Shown: piece by piece, positions 31,936-41,762 of the stretch
How the letters are laid out: every line of letters starts with the position of its first letter
How positions within the stretch are numbered: the first letter of the stretch is position 1
DNA from: Microbacterium sp.
Lineage (GTDB): Bacteria > Actinomycetota > Actinomycetes > Actinomycetales > Microbacteriaceae
Direction: 5' to 3'
Assembly (NCBI GenBank): GCA_002703245.1
Contig: NZTV01000114.1
Location: 1-46,811 of the forward strand
DNA length: 46,811 nucleotides
The notes under the pieces: model-generated
What the model saw: the letters and a program-made list of their open reading frames with translations, nothing else
What the model was told of the DNA's origin: nothing
Databases searched by the model: none
Position numbers and translations under genes: made by a program

Positions 31936-33420
31936 TCAGATGATCTGTGACTCCCCGGCGACGGCCTCGGCCGATTCGGGGAGTTCGTCGGCGAAGGCGA
32001 CCTTCGGCACGAAGAACAGCAGCACCGCCGCGAGCACGCCACCGCCGGCGCAGATCGCCCACACCGTGATGTAGCCGCCGAGGGAGGCCGCGGTCGAACT
32101 GGCCACCGCTCCGGCGCCCGCGGCCAGCACCACGCCGAAGACCGCCGAGGCGAACGTTCCGCCGATGGTCTTGGTGGTGTTCGTCAGGGCCGACGCGATG
32201 CCGGTCTGTCCGCGCGGCGCCGCGGCGGCGGCGGCGGCGGGCATCGCCGCGACCAGCGCGCCCGATCCGATCCCGGCGATCACCAGTGTGACCACCACCT
32301 GCCACAGCTCCTTGTGGAAGGGGATCAGCAGGAGGTACCCCACCGCGACGAACATGGCCGCCCCGATGAGCACGGCGCGCGGCGAGGCCTTGCGCGAGGT
32401 CACGGCGAACAGGATGGCCCCGACGGCGAGCGAGGCGATGTACACCCCGATGAGGTTCGATCGTGCGGTGGCATCCAGCCCGAGTCCGTAGCCGAGGGAG
32501 CTGTCCGTGCCGGCGTAGGTCGACAGGGGGCCCTGAGCCCCGAGCAGACTGATGCCGACCAGGAACGCGGTGACCTGTACCGGCCACATCTCCGGGCGAC
32601 GGAAGACGCGGATGTCGACGGCGGGGTCGTCTTGACGCAACTCGTACCAGACGAAGAACGCCAGGCTGGCGACGCCGGCCGCCAGCAGCACCCAGGTCCA
32701 GACGAACCCGGGACCGTTCAGACGCAGGAATGTCAGCGAACTGGTGACCAGGAGCAGCCCGACGGTGAGGATCACGAAGCCGCCGGTGTCGAGTCGTCGT
32801 CCCGGCAGCGGCTCGGACTCGGGGACGCCGAAGAGGATCACGAAGAAGCACGCGGTGACCGCGATCGCGGGGATCATGAGCGTCACCGTCAGGTTCTCGG
32901 CGGTGGCGGCGAAGATCCGGCCCGCGGCGAGGGCGCCGAGGATGGCGCCCACCTCCAGCCCCACCACCAGCAGGCCCGCGGCCCGGCGGGTCGCTGACAC
33001 ACCGTGTCGCTGGCGTCGCCCCCGTTCGAAGATGAGCGCGACCTCCAGCGGGAGCCACACCACGTAGAAGCCCTGGAGGGCCCATGCGATCAGGAAGACC
33101 CAGAAGTTGTCCGCGAAGGCCACCCACCACGTCGCGCCCGCGGTCAGGACCGTCGCGATCAGCAACACCTTCTTGTGCCCGTACATGTCGCCGAGCTTGG
33201 CCAGCACGGGCACGACGATCGAAGACAGCAACAGCTGTGCGGCCTCGAACCAGTTCACATCGGCGTCGGTGATCCCCAGGTGCACCACGATGTCGCTGAA
33301 CAGCGGCACGTAATACCCCTGCAGGATGCCACTGGTGATCTCGACCAGGATCAACCAGCCGATGAGGCCTGCGGTGATGCCGAGGGCGGATCGACGGAGG
33401 ACGGGAGTGGGGTCGGGCAC
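31936..33420 (-). CDS. MFS transporter, DHA2 family (14 helices)
   Basis: A 494-residue transporter with about 14 hydrophobic helices. Motif A is recognisable in the loop LAKLGDMYGHKKVL, and a second-half equivalent is weak (FAVTSRKASPRAVL). SALTNTTKTIGGTFASAVFG resembles the helix 11-12 signature of DHA2 drug-proton antiporters. It is a predicted efflux pump; substrate unknown. GTG at 33420 is preferred over GTG at 33435 because TATCCT lies exactly six bases upstream and neither has a Shine-Dalgarno sequence. The protein is divergent from the phosphoribosyltransferase. Confidence 0.85.
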   Translation of the reverse strand: MPDPTPVLRRSALGITAGLIGWLILVEITSGILQGYYVPLFSDIVVHLGITDADVNWFEAAQLLLSSIVVPVLAKLGDMYGHKKVLLIATVLTAGATWWVAFADNFWVFLIAWALQGFYVVWLPLEVALIFERGRRQRHGVSATRRAAGLLVVGLEVGAILGALAAGRIFAATAENLTVTLMIPAIAVTACFFVILFGVPESEPLPGRRLDTGGFVILTVGLLLVTSSLTFLRLNGPGFVWTWVLLAAGVASLAFFVWYELRQDDPAVDIRVFRRPEMWPVQVTAFLVGISLLGAQGPLSTYAGTDSSLGYGLGLDATARSNLIGVYIASLAVGAILFAVTSRKASPRAVLIGAAMFVAVGYLLLIPFHKELWQVVVTLVIAGIGSGALVAAMPAAAAAAAPRGQTGIASALTNTTKTIGGTFASAVFGVVLAAGAGAVASSTAASLGGYITVWAICAGGGVLAAVLLFFVPKVAFADELPESAEAVAGESQII

Positions 33421-33426
33421 GGAGCG

Positions 33427-33432
33427 AGGATA
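33427..33432 (-). promoter_or_regulatory. -10 hexamer TATCCT for the DHA2 MFS gene
   Basis: On the minus strand TATCCT is followed by six bases and the GTG at 33420, indicating a leaderless message and deciding the start. Confidence 0.55.
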
Positions 33433-33494
33433 CACCGCGGTCGGGACGCGACACGGCGGGGCAATAAGCTGGAAACACCAGGAAGGGAGACCCG

Positions 33495-33980
33495 TTGGAG
33501 ATCGAACGCGAGACGTTGACGTGGGACGGATTCGGGGAGGCGTGCCGGGAGCTGAGTCGTCGCATCGTCGCGGACGGGTTCGTGCCGGAGGTGGTCGTGG
33601 CCATCGCCCGCGGAGGTCTGTTGCCCGCCGGGGCGATCGCCTACGGACTCGGTGTGAAGAACTGCGGCGCGATCAACGTCGAGTTCTACACGGGCATCGG
33701 GACGGTGCTGGATGCACCCGAGGTGCTCCCCCCGGAACTGGACATGAAATACCTGGAAGGTCGGCGCGTGCTCCTGGTCGACGACGTCGCCGACAGCGGA
33801 CGCACCCTCGCGCTCGCGGTCGACCTGCTCGCCCAGCAGCGGGCCGAGGTGAAGTCGGTGACCATCTACACCAAGCCGTCCACGGTGATCCAGCCCGACT
33901 ACGCCTGGAAGGACACCCCGCTGTGGATCGACTTCCCCTGGTCGGCACAAGGCTCGGTCCTCGAGGAAGACGCCGCCTGA
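33495..33980 (+). CDS. Phosphoribosyltransferase-family protein
   Basis: A 161-residue type I PRTase. [14 protein letters not shown] is the PPi loop and [15 protein letters not shown] the PRPP-binding signature with two aspartates. The rest resembles the xanthine/hypoxanthine-guanine group, especially archaeal-type HPRT-like proteins with the IDFPW ending. It may salvage a purine base, but the hood that selects the base is not diagnostic. A TTG start is chosen: AAGGGAG lies five to six bases upstream. One base separates its stop from ung. Confidence 0.82.
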   Translation: MEIERETLTWDGFGEACRELSRRIVADGFVPEVVVAIARGGLLPAGAIAYGLGVKNCGAINVEFYTGIGTVLDAPEVLPPELDMKYLEGRRVLLVDDVADSGRTLALAVDLLAQQRAEVKSVTIYTKPSTVIQPDYAWKDTPLWIDFPWSAQGSVLEEDAA

Positions 33981-33981
33981 G

Positions 33982-34680
33982 GTGGCCCGCACGCTCGACG
34001 AGCTGGCCGCCCACGGCCTGATCGACGAGGGGTGGGCGCGTGCTCTCGCGCCCGTCGCGCCGGACATCGCCGCGCTCGGGGACCGGCTGCGCGCCGAGGT
34101 CGCCGCGGGGCGGTCGTACCTGCCGGCCGGCGACCACGTGCTGCGGGCCTTCGCCCGTCCCCTCACCGAGGTCAAAGTCCTCATCGTCGGGCAGGACCCG
34201 TACCCGACCCCGGGGCACCCGATCGGGCTGTCCTTCGCGGTCGACGCCCAGGTCCGGCCGCTTCCCCGGAGCCTCGGGAACATCTACCGGGAGCTGGAGA
34301 GCGACCTCGCGATCCCGCCGGCCCCGCACGGCGACCTGTCGGCGTGGAGTGATCAGGGCGTCATGCTGCTGAACCGCGTGCTCACGGTGGCGCCGGGGTC
34401 CCCGGCGTCGCACCGGGGCTGGGGATGGGAGAAGGTCACCGAGCACGCCATCCGGACACTCGTGGAGCGAGACGCGCCGCTGGTGGCCATCCTGTGGGGG
34501 CGCGATGCGGGGAATCTGCGTCCGATGCTCGGGGAGACCCCCGTGGTGGCCTCCCCGCATCCGTCGCCGTTGTCGGCGCGTCGCGGCTTCTTCGGGTCGC
34601 GCCCGTTCTCCCGCACGAACGAGCTGCTCGCGCGGCGCGATGTCGCCCCGATCGAGTGGCGGCTGCCGGCGTCGGCGTAG
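33982..34680 (+). CDS. ung: Uracil-DNA glycosylase, family 1
   Basis: A 232-residue base-excision repair enzyme that removes uracil from DNA. The water-activating motif is [16 protein letters not shown] with D72; the usual GQDPYH has Pro instead of His, as in mycobacterial Ung. The LLNRVLTV strand and the [23 protein letters not shown] motif carry H193 and the Leu-intercalation loop. The GTG start is one base after the preceding stop, so translation is probably coupled to the phosphoribosyltransferase. A uracil-related link between the two is tempting but unsupported. Confidence 0.94.
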   Translation: MARTLDELAAHGLIDEGWARALAPVAPDIAALGDRLRAEVAAGRSYLPAGDHVLRAFARPLTEVKVLIVGQDPYPTPGHPIGLSFAVDAQVRPLPRSLGNIYRELESDLAIPPAPHGDLSAWSDQGVMLLNRVLTVAPGSPASHRGWGWEKVTEHAIRTLVERDAPLVAILWGRDAGNLRPMLGETPVVASPHPSPLSARRGFFGSRPFSRTNELLARRDVAPIEWRLPASA

Positions 34681-34683
34681 GCT
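34678..34683 (+). promoter_or_regulatory. -10 hexamer TAGGCT for the GNAT gene
   Basis: It begins in the ung stop codon and is followed by six bases and the ATG at 34690. Confidence 0.5.
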
Positions 34684-34689
34684 GGCCGC

Positions 34690-35307
34690 ATGTTGGAGGA
34701 GGAATACGACAAGAGTCGCCGTGCCGTGCCGCGCCACCTGCGCCGGCGGGCCGAGCCCGAGCGTCCCTTCAGCTACGAGATCCGCGCGGCGCGCGAGAGC
34801 GACATCCCCGACATCCGCGAGATCTACAACTACTACGTCACCAACTCGGTGGTCACCTTCGACGAGAAGCGGTGGTCGCTGAAGCAGTGGCAGGAGAAAT
34901 ACGCGTACCTGAACAAGCTCGGACTGCCCTTCTTGGTCGCCGAGTCACCCAGCGGTCAGGTGCTCGGGTACGCCCTGGTCGCGCCGTGGTCGGGCAAGTC
35001 CTCGTTCCGGTACACCGTCGAGAACTCGATCTACCTCGGGCAGGCCGCCTCCGGGAAGGGCCTGGGCCGCGCGCTGTTGGAAGCGCTCATCGAGGCGTGC
35101 GAGGCGCAGGGGATCCGCGAGATCGTGGCGGTCATCAGCGACAAGGGCGCCGAGGGATCGGTTGCCCTGCACCAGAAGCTCGGGTTCGAAGAGGTCGGGC
35201 GAATGGGGCGCGTCGGCTTCAAGTTCGGCCGCTGGCTGGGCACGATCTACCTGCAGAAGTCGCTCACGCCGCGCAAGAAGGCCAAACGGGGTCTGTTCTC
35301 GCGCTGA
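34690..35307 (+). CDS. GNAT N-acetyltransferase, phosphinothricin-acetyltransferase-like
   Basis: A 205-residue protein. A basic N-terminal 30-residue extension (EEYDKSRRAVPRHLRRRAEP) precedes a GNAT domain of the Pat/Bar type: IRAARESDIPDIREIYNYYV, NSVVTFDEK, then the acetyl-CoA loop region LGQAASGKGLGRALLEALIEA with the G-X-G-X-G/A signature, and HQKLGFEEVGRMGRVGFKFGRW. The tail is strongly basic (PRKKAKRG). Acceptor is unknown; many such proteins acetylate amino acid analogues. It converges on the emfourin gene with one base between the stops. Confidence 0.85.
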   Translation: MLEEEYDKSRRAVPRHLRRRAEPERPFSYEIRAARESDIPDIREIYNYYVTNSVVTFDEKRWSLKQWQEKYAYLNKLGLPFLVAESPSGQVLGYALVAPWSGKSSFRYTVENSIYLGQAASGKGLGRALLEALIEACEAQGIREIVAVISDKGAEGSVALHQKLGFEEVGRMGRVGFKFGRWLGTIYLQKSLTPRKKAKRGLFSR

Positions 35308-35308
35308 G

Positions 35309-35614
35309 CTAGTGACCCGCGGCGTCGCGCACCGCGTCGATCAGCGCACGCCACGGGCCGACCGCGGCCTGCTCGTCGAGTGTCGCCTCCCTTTCGAGGC
35401 CGGGCTCCCACCGGGCGGTGAGCACCCACACGAAGCGGTCGGCGCCCGGGGCGTGCTCGCGGGGGACCTCTTGCCATGGGCACCGTCGCACCAGCTCCGG
35501 GAGTCGATCGTCGGCGGGGTCGACCTGTGTCGCCCACTGCCTCGTGATGCCGGCCAGCCCGCCGGTGCGCCGCACCGTGACGGCGACGAGGGAGTGGTCA
35601 TCCGGTGTGTTCAT
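35309..35614 (-). CDS. Emfourin-like protealysin inhibitor
   Basis: A 101-residue protein resembling emfourin, the small inhibitor encoded beside protealysin-like M4 proteases. The pattern of a strand (VAVTVRRTGGLAGITRQW) followed by an acidic segment, a second strand block (DRFVWVLTARWE) and a closing helix (GPWRALIDAVRDAA) fits that family. Its first 17 bases overlap the end of the protease gene, and GGAG lies six bases before the ATG inside that gene. Coupled synthesis with the protease it would silence supports the assignment. Identification is by context and length more than by a strong motif. Confidence 0.75.
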   Translation of the reverse strand: MNTPDDHSLVAVTVRRTGGLAGITRQWATQVDPADDRLPELVRRCPWQEVPREHAPGADRFVWVLTARWEPGLEREATLDEQAAVGPWRALIDAVRDAAGH

Positions 35615-36689
35615 CGATCACTCCGACGCCGGTCCACGCGGAGCGCACCGCGTCGAGCTCGTTCGAGGGGGAGCCGTACACGGCGGCGGCCGTGGCCGTG
35701 GTGGCCCGCGCGAAGGTCGGGAAGTCGCACGTGTCGGGGAGCACGCGCGAGACGAGCGTGTCGTACCAGATGCGTCCGGCGCGTTCCCACGCGTACCCGG
35801 CCAGCGCGGTCGCCGCCAGGTGGAAGGCTTTGTTCGGGATCCCCGAGTTGATGTGCACACCACCGTTGTCGTCGGGGGTGACGACATAGTCGCGCATGTG
35901 CGCGGGCTGCGGATCGCGGCCGAGGACGTCGTCGTCGTAGGCGGTGCCGGGGTGCGCGAGAGATCGGAGTGCGCGGCCCTGGACCTGGTCGGTGAAGATC
36001 TCCGCGCCGACCAGCCAGGTCGCCTGTTCGGTGGTCTGGCCGCGCGCGTGCTGTTCGGCCAGCACGCCGAAGACATCCGAGAGCGACTCGTTGAGTGCGC
36101 CGGACTGGCCGGAGTAGCGCAGGCCGCCCTCGTCCTCGGTGACGCCGTGGGCCAGTTCGTGGGCGATGACGGTCAGGGATCCTGTGAAGCCCCGGAAGAC
36201 CTCGCCGTCACCGTCGCCGAAGACCATGCGTTCGCCGTTCCAGAAAGCGTTGTCGTAGGCACGGCCGTAGTGGACGGTGGCACGCAGCGCGCCCCCTTCG
36301 GCGTCGATGCCGGAGCGGCCGAACGCCTCCCGGAAGAAGGTGGACGTCGCCCCGAGGCCGTCGAAGGCGTCGGCGACGGCCGGGTCGCCGGTGGGAGGGT
36401 CGTCTTCGCGCCGCACGATGACCCCGGGCAACACCTCGCGGTGCTGCGCGTCGGCGACCTCCCGCCGCGGTGCGGGAACCCGGGCGGATGCGACCGGTGC
36501 CGTCACACGGCGCATGCGCCGGGCGGCCGGGGGAGCACGGTGGTGGTCCGGCCGCACCAGGAGGGTGACCCGCGCCGCCTGCGCGGCGGCGCGCCAAGTC
36601 TCCTCGGGGGCCGCCGCGATCCGGGCGAGCAGATACGGCGGAACGATCCCGGGCGAGGCCGCCGGGGGGATCTCGTGGTCGTCGGTCAC
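35598..36689 (-). CDS. Protealysin-like M4 metalloprotease, apparently cytoplasmic
   Basis: A 363-residue zinc protease of the thermolysin family. The zinc site is H177-E178-X2-H181 (HELAH) plus E201 in NESLSD, the expected 20 residues later; the catalytic H279 lies in GGVHINSG. There is no signal peptide. Instead a short propeptide starts with [14 protein letters not shown], the PPYLL-type motif of protealysin precursors, and runs to about residue 75. Protealysin-like enzymes act inside cells or leave them without Sec. A TAGCCT hexamer six bases before the GTG start gives it its own leaderless transcript, separate from the upstream ABC operon. Confidence 0.9.
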   Translation of the reverse strand: MTDDHEIPPAASPGIVPPYLLARIAAAPEETWRAAAQAARVTLLVRPDHHRAPPAARRMRRVTAPVASARVPAPRREVADAQHREVLPGVIVRREDDPPTGDPAVADAFDGLGATSTFFREAFGRSGIDAEGGALRATVHYGRAYDNAFWNGERMVFGDGDGEVFRGFTGSLTVIAHELAHGVTEDEGGLRYSGQSGALNESLSDVFGVLAEQHARGQTTEQATWLVGAEIFTDQVQGRALRSLAHPGTAYDDDVLGRDPQPAHMRDYVVTPDDNGGVHINSGIPNKAFHLAATALAGYAWERAGRIWYDTLVSRVLPDTCDFPTFARATTATAAAVYGSPSNELDAVRSAWTGVGVIDEHTG

Positions 36690-36695
36690 GACCCG

Positions 36696-36701
36696 AGGCT
36701 A
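36696..36701 (-). promoter_or_regulatory. -10 hexamer TAGCCT for the M4 protease-inhibitor pair
   Basis: On the minus strand TAGCCT is followed by six bases and the GTG at 36689. It lies in the 38-base gap behind the ABC transporter operon. Confidence 0.55.
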
Positions 36702-36727
36702 ACCCCGATGCGCGGCCGGCGGGAGGG

Positions 36728-37528
36728 TCAGGCCCGCGGAGGATCGATCGTCGGGATCGATGCGAGGAGACGTCGCGTATAGGCGACCTGCGGTTGCAAC
36801 AGCACCTTCTCGGTCGGCCCCTCCTCGACGACGCGGCCGTCCTTCATCACGATGACATCCGTGCAGAGGTTCTGCACGACCCCGATGTCGTGGGAGACCA
36901 TCAGCAGGGTGAATCCCTCCTCGCGGCGCAACTCGTCGATGAGCCGGAGGATCTGCGCACGGACAGTGACATCGAGTGCGCTCATCGGCTCGTCTCCCAC
37001 GAGCACCTGCGGTCGATGGACGATCGCACGGGCCAGGGCGATCCGCTGGCGCTGCCCGCCGGAGAACTCGTGGGGGAACCGCGACGCCATGCGCGCCTCC
37101 AGACCCACCTGCTCGAGTACCTCGCGGACGCGGGCCCGACGGTCGCCGTCGATCCCGAGAGCGAACAGTGGTTCGCCGATGATCCGACCCACGCTCATGC
37201 GAGGGTCGAGGGAGCCGTACGGATCCTGGAACACGATCCCGGTGCGACGGCGCAGCCAGTGCAGGTCGCGGGCGCGCACGCGGGCGTCGACGCGACGGCC
37301 GTCGACCTCGACCGTCCCCGCGTCGGGTGCGTCCAACCCCAGCAGGACGCGGACGAGGGTGGACTTGCCCGACCCGGATTCACCGATCACGCCCACGCGC
37401 GCACCGGCGTCGACGTCGAGGTCGACGTCGTCGAGCGCGGTGGTCCAGCCGGGGGCGGCGAAGGGCGCGGGGCGCGGGCCGCGGAACCGGCGCACGAGGC
37501 CGCGGGCACGCAACAGCGGCGCGGTCAT
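36728..37528 (-). CDS. Peptide/nickel-type ABC transporter ATPase, DppF/OppF-like
   Basis: A 266-residue ATPase. Walker A is GESGSGKST, the Q-loop VFQDP, the signature [14 protein letters not shown], Walker B VLVGDEP with the D-loop SALD, and the switch His in MVSHD. The C-terminal extension ending [10 protein letters not shown] fits the OppDF branch. It overlaps the preceding ATPase gene by four bases. The N-terminal RRFRG...[16 protein letters not shown] insertion is typical of the F subunit. Confidence 0.9.
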   Translation of the reverse strand: MTAPLLRARGLVRRFRGPRPAPFAAPGWTTALDDVDLDVDAGARVGVIGESGSGKSTLVRVLLGLDAPDAGTVEVDGRRVDARVRARDLHWLRRRTGIVFQDPYGSLDPRMSVGRIIGEPLFALGIDGDRRARVREVLEQVGLEARMASRFPHEFSGGQRQRIALARAIVHRPQVLVGDEPMSALDVTVRAQILRLIDELRREEGFTLLMVSHDIGVVQNLCTDVIVMKDGRVVEEGPTEKVLLQPQVAYTRRLLASIPTIDPPRA

Positions 37529-38313
37529 CCTTCTCCTCCCGGCTGCCACACCGTGGCCGTGGCGTCGCGCAGCAGTCCCCGGGTGATCTCGGAGCTGGGG
37601 TGCGACAGCAGATCCGCCACGGCTGCGGACTCCACGACCCGCCCGTTCTCGAGGACGACGCCGTGCGTGGCGATCTGGGCGAGCACCGCCAGATCGTGGG
37701 TGATGAACACCAGCGACATCCCGTCGTCTTCGACCAGCGACAGCAGCAGGTCGAGGATCTCGGCCTGGATCGTGACATCCAGCGCGGTGGTGGGTTCGTC
37801 GGCGATCAGCAGGTCGGGCCGACACGCCAGCGCCATCGCGATCGCGGCGCGCTGACGCTGCCCACCGGAGAGTTGGTGCGGGTAGCGCGCGACGATGCGT
37901 TCCGGGTCGGCCAGTGCCACGCGGCGCGCTTCGTCCACCGCGCGAGTGGCGGCCTCCCGCCGGGAGGCCCTCTCGTGGATGCGCACGGACTCGGCGATCT
38001 GACGACCGATCGTGCGGATGGGGTTCAGGGCCGTGCGCGGTTCCTGGAACACGATCCCGATCTCGTCGCCGCGCAGCCGTGCGAGGTCCCGATCGGTCAG
38101 TCCGATCAACTCGCGGCCGCGCCAGCGGACGCTGCCGGTGGCACGGGCCCCGTCGGGGAGGAGCCCCAAGATGGCCAACGCCGTGAGCGACTTGCCCGAC
38201 CCCGACTCGCCGATCAGGCCCAGGCGCGCGCCCTCGGGGACGACGAAGCTGACGCCGTCGACGACGGCGCGGCCGTCGATCTCCACCCGCAGGCCGTCCA
38301 CCTCGAGGCTCAT
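37525..38313 (-). CDS. Peptide/nickel-type ABC transporter ATPase, DppD/OppD-like
   Basis: A 262-residue ATPase with Walker [12 protein letters not shown]-loop VFQEP, signature [14 protein letters not shown], Walker [13 protein letters not shown] and switch His in [23 protein letters not shown] after the Q-loop is characteristic of OppD/DppD. The iron-sulfur cysteine motif found in some OppD tails is absent. ATGA overlaps on both sides keep it in the five-gene operon. Confidence 0.9.
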   Translation of the reverse strand: MSLEVDGLRVEIDGRAVVDGVSFVVPEGARLGLIGESGSGKSLTALAILGLLPDGARATGSVRWRGRELIGLTDRDLARLRGDEIGIVFQEPRTALNPIRTIGRQIAESVRIHERASRREAATRAVDEARRVALADPERIVARYPHQLSGGQRQRAAIAMALACRPDLLIADEPTTALDVTIQAEILDLLLSLVEDDGMSLVFITHDLAVLAQIATHGVVLENGRVVESAAVADLLSHPSSEITRGLLRDATATVWQPGGEG

Positions 38314-39206
38314 GCGACCACCTCCGGCACGTGCGTGCGGGCCTCGCGGGCCGCGCCGTCGCGGCGGGCGAGGGTCGGATCGGTGGCTTCGCGCAGCGCG
38401 TCACCGAGCAGGTTCAGTCCCAGGACGGTGACGGTGATCGCCAGGCCCGGCCAGAGGACCGACAACGGGTGGACGGTGATGTAGCTCTGCAACTCGGCCA
38501 GCAGCAGACCCCAGCTGGGTTCGGTGATGGGCGCCCCGAATCCCAAGTACGACAGCCCGGCCTCGGCGAGCACGGCCACTGCCATCGCCCAGGACAGCTG
38601 CACGATGAACACCGGTGCGACATTGGGGAGCAGGTGGATGCCGAGGTTCTGCAACGGGGTCAGTCCCGATGCCCGTCCGGCGAGGACGAAGTCGCTGTGC
38701 AGGACGCGACGCAGCTCGGGTCGGGTGACGCGGGCGATGTTCACGCCGAATCCGATTCCGACCGACCAGATCACCACCCCGAGCGAGCCGCCCCACACCG
38801 AGGAGATCATCATGGCGATCAGGAGCACGGGGAAGGCGATGAGTACATCCACCAGCACGGCCACCGACTCACGCACCCAGCGGGTCGTCAGGGCGCCGAG
38901 GGCGGCCAGGGCGATGCCGATCACGGTGGCGATGACCCCCGCGCCGACCGCCACGAGCACCGTCGTCCGGGCGCCGGCCATCAGCAGGCTGAGGATGTCC
39001 CGCCCGGACGCGTCCGTGCCGAGCACGTGCGGCCATCCGGGCGGCGCCCACCGGCCGGGGATGTCGACCTGCTGGGGGTCGAACGGAGTCCACACGAGGG
39101 AGACGGCCGCGGTGAGCAGGACGAGCAGGACCACGGCGAGCCCGAACCGTCCCGTCGAGATCGACAGCAGGCGGCGGAACCACCCGCGACGTGACGTGCC
39201 GGTCAT
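38310..39206 (-). CDS. Peptide/nickel-type ABC transporter permease, DppC/OppC-like
   Basis: A 298-residue inner membrane permease. An N-terminal helix (FGLAVVLLVLLTAAVSLVW) and the HVLGTDASGRDILSLLMAGAR motif define the DppC branch, followed by five further helices. The EAA loop is EAGLSYLGFGAPITEPSWGLLL. The ATG at 39206 overlaps the previous stop, giving the standard length. Partners are the DppB-like permease and the two ATPases. Confidence 0.9.
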   Translation of the reverse strand: MTGTSRRGWFRRLLSISTGRFGLAVVLLVLLTAAVSLVWTPFDPQQVDIPGRWAPPGWPHVLGTDASGRDILSLLMAGARTTVLVAVGAGVIATVIGIALAALGALTTRWVRESVAVLVDVLIAFPVLLIAMMISSVWGGSLGVVIWSVGIGFGVNIARVTRPELRRVLHSDFVLAGRASGLTPLQNLGIHLLPNVAPVFIVQLSWAMAVAVLAEAGLSYLGFGAPITEPSWGLLLAELQSYITVHPLSVLWPGLAITVTVLGLNLLGDALREATDPTLARRDGAAREARTHVPEVVA

Positions 39207-40153
39207 GAGGCCTCCCGCTGTCGAGGGTCGATCGCCCGGTGCGTGAGGTCGACGACGAAGCCGACGACGAGCACGAAACCGGTCAGGGCGAGCAGCTCGC
39301 CCTGGACCATCGGCAGGTCGCGGGCGGACACGTCGTCCACGAGCATCCGACCGATACCGGGGAGGGAGAACAACTGCTCGATGACGACAGCCCCGACGAT
39401 GATTCCGGCGACCTGCAGACCCAGCACCGAGATCACCGACAGTCCGACGTTGGGAAGGCCGTGGCGGATCAGCGCCTGGGTGCGGGTCAGTCCCTTGGCC
39501 GCGGCGGTGCGCACGTAGTCCTGTCCGATCGCCTGCAGGGTCGCCGAGCGCACGAAGCGCATGAGCATCGCGCCTTCGACCGCGCCGATGGTGAGGGCGG
39601 GGAGGAGGAGGGAGCGGATCGCGGCGGCCGGGTCCGCCCATCCGGCGCGCGGGAAGCCTTGCGCCGGCAACCAGCCGAGCCACACCGCGAACACGACGAC
39701 GAGCATCATGCCGGCCCACACCACCGGCACCGCCGCGACGGTCTGGGCGCCGACGTTCAAGCCGGTTCCCACGGCGCGTCCGCGGCGCAGCGCCGACAGC
39801 ACACCGAGCGGGACGCTGATGATCAGCGCGAACACGAGTGCGAGGATTCCCAACGGCACCGTCACGCGCGCCTTCTCGGCGAGCTCGACGACGACCGGGG
39901 TCCCCGTCAGCAGTGAGGAGCCGAGGTCACCTCGCAACAGGCCGCCGATCCACTCCAGGTACTGCGCCGGAAGCGGTGCGTCCAGACCCAGGCTCGCGCG
40001 GATGGTCGCCACCTGGTCAGGGCTGGAGTTCTGTCCGGCGATCACCTGGGCGATGTCGCCGGGCAGGACCCGCAGCGTGAGGAAGATCAGCACGCTGGCG
40101 ACGAAGAGACCGAGCAGAAGCAGGGCCAGTCGCGTCAGCGCGTAGCGGATCAC
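39203..40153 (-). CDS. Peptide/nickel-type ABC transporter permease, DppB/OppB-like
   Basis: A 316-residue permease with the N-terminal helix ALLLLGLFVASVLIFLTLRVLPGD, the DQVATIRASLGLD/PAQYLEWIGGLLRGDLGSS periplasmic loop typical of DppB, and the EAA-like DYVRTAAAKGL...RHGLPN loop near residues 210-235. Six helices are expected. The GTG start overlaps the binding-protein stop (GTGA). Confidence 0.9.
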   Translation of the reverse strand: MIRYALTRLALLLLGLFVASVLIFLTLRVLPGDIAQVIAGQNSSPDQVATIRASLGLDAPLPAQYLEWIGGLLRGDLGSSLLTGTPVVVELAEKARVTVPLGILALVFALIISVPLGVLSALRRGRAVGTGLNVGAQTVAAVPVVWAGMMLVVVFAVWLGWLPAQGFPRAGWADPAAAIRSLLLPALTIGAVEGAMLMRFVRSATLQAIGQDYVRTAAAKGLTRTQALIRHGLPNVGLSVISVLGLQVAGIIVGAVVIEQLFSLPGIGRMLVDDVSARDLPMVQGELLALTGFVLVVGFVVDLTHRAIDPRQREAS

Positions 40154-41664
40154 CCGTCGCTCTTGGTGATCTCTGCGAGATTGAGGCGCTCGTTGACGTT
40201 GGTCGAGGGCATGTGGGAGATGTTAGTACCCACCGCGAGCACCGAGGCGCCGTTGTAGAGCCAGTCGGCCGCGGCGTCTTCGGAGACGATGCGGGCCGCC
40301 TCGGCCAGAAGCTGCTCGGCCTCGGCCGGATCGGTCGCCGCCACGGACTGCGCGTAGAGCTCCTGCACCTCGGGGTTGTCGTAGGTGAAGTAGTAGTCGG
40401 GGTCGGCCCAGTTCTCGAAGTCGTGCGCCTCGGTGTGCAGGACGAAGCTGAGGTCGTAGTCGTGGTTGGTGTAGACGTCGTTCAGCCAGGTCGGGAAGTC
40501 CACCGACTCGACTTCGAGGGTGATGCCCACTTCGTTGAGGTTCGACACCAGGATCTGGGCGACCGTGGTGGGGTAGAAGTTCGGGATCGTCAGCGTCAGC
40601 TCGAGATCTTCGGCGTCGGCGTCGGCGAGCAACTGTCGGGCGACCTCCGGGTCGTACGGGGCGACGTCCGACAGGTCCTCGTATCCGGGGTCCAGGGCGG
40701 GGATCGGCCCGTAGAGGGTCTGACCGGATTGCGCTGCTTCGATGAAGGCGTCGTGGTCGATGGCCTGCCGGATGGCCTGGCGCACCCGCTGGTCCGCCAG
40801 CGGACTGCCCTCGGTCTGGTTGAAGGCGAGGGTGCCCTTGTCGGTCGACTCGCCCAGCACGAGCGCGAAGTCGCCGTTCGCTTCGATCTGCTCGCCGAGC
40901 GTCGCGTCGAAGCCCGTCACGACGTCGACCTCGCCGGCCAGCGCGGCGTTGAGCGCGGCCTGGTTGTCGGGGATGTAGTCGAAGTACACCTCGGCGACCC
41001 CGGCGGGCTCTCCCCAGTACGTGTCGTTGCGCACGAGGGTGATGCTGTCGCCCTGCAACCAGTCGTCGAGCACGAACGGCCCGGTGCCGTTCGCCTCGGT
41101 CTGGTAGTCGACCTCGTCGCCTTCCTTCAGCACGATGCCGGCACGGCCGGTGAGGTTCCACAGCAGGGTGGAGTCGGGCTCGGACAGGGTCAAGGTGATG
41201 GTCTGGCCCTCGGCACTGACCGATTCGATGTTCGCCAGGCGCCCCGAGTCACGCCACTCGGGGGTGTCCCGTCGCGTCTCCAGCGACCAGACGACGTCCT
41301 CCGGGGTGAGTTCCTGACCGTCGTGGAAGGTCACGCCCTCGCGGAGCTCGAACGTGTAGGTCAGCCCGTCTTCCGAGATCTCGTAGTCGCTGGCCAGGGC
41401 GGGGACGATCTCCTGGTCGGCCGTACGCGAGACCAGGCCCTGGTAGACGTTGTCGATCAGGATCTGGTCCAGCGCGGCGCCCGCCGTCTGTCGGATGTCG
41501 AGATTGCCCGGCTCCAACACGAGGCGGATGGCGACCGACGCGTCGGGGTCGGCGGCGGCGGTGCTGGTGGGGGCCGGTTCGTCGGATCCGGCCGTGCAGG
41601 CGGTCAGCACGAGGGCGCTGGCGACGATCAGTGCGCCGGCTGCGCGCAGGGGACGACGGGGCAT
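40150..41664 (-). CDS. ABC transporter substrate-binding lipoprotein, SBP family 5 (OppA/DppA-like)
   Basis: A 504-residue extracytoplasmic binding protein. The signal peptide has a basic start (MPRRPLR), a hydrophobic core and the lipobox LTAC, so C23 is lipidated after cleavage. A Ser/Thr/Pro-rich linker follows. Family 5 landmarks are TYTFELREGVTFHDGQELTPEDVVWSLE and the VRQAIRQAIDHDAFIEA helix. Such proteins bind oligopeptides, opines or metal chelates; the ligand cannot be read. The ATG at 41664 has AAAGGA six bases upstream, so the longer in-frame reading to 41745 is rejected. It leads the five-gene transporter operon. Confidence 0.92.
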   Translation of the reverse strand: MPRRPLRAAGALIVASALVLTACTAGSDEPAPTSTAAADPDASVAIRLVLEPGNLDIRQTAGAALDQILIDNVYQGLVSRTADQEIVPALASDYEISEDGLTYTFELREGVTFHDGQELTPEDVVWSLETRRDTPEWRDSGRLANIESVSAEGQTITLTLSEPDSTLLWNLTGRAGIVLKEGDEVDYQTEANGTGPFVLDDWLQGDSITLVRNDTYWGEPAGVAEVYFDYIPDNQAALNAALAGEVDVVTGFDATLGEQIEANGDFALVLGESTDKGTLAFNQTEGSPLADQRVRQAIRQAIDHDAFIEAAQSGQTLYGPIPALDPGYEDLSDVAPYDPEVARQLLADADAEDLELTLTIPNFYPTTVAQILVSNLNEVGITLEVESVDFPTWLNDVYTNHDYDLSFVLHTEAHDFENWADPDYYFTYDNPEVQELYAQSVAATDPAEAEQLLAEAARIVSEDAAADWLYNGASVLAVGTNISHMPSTNVNERLNLAEITKSDG

Positions 41665-41762
41665 GGTGGTCCTTTCGGAGGAGCATCCGCGGGAGTGTCG
41701 GGGGGATGAGCGACCGCGGCGAGCACGAGGATCGTCGTGCGACACAACAGCCTAGGCAACGC

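Noticed and set aside
33495..34680. Defence or nucleotide-modification system from the phosphoribosyltransferase-ung pair
   Set aside because: Both proteins look like ordinary housekeeping enzymes and their proximity alone gives no evidence of a joint system.
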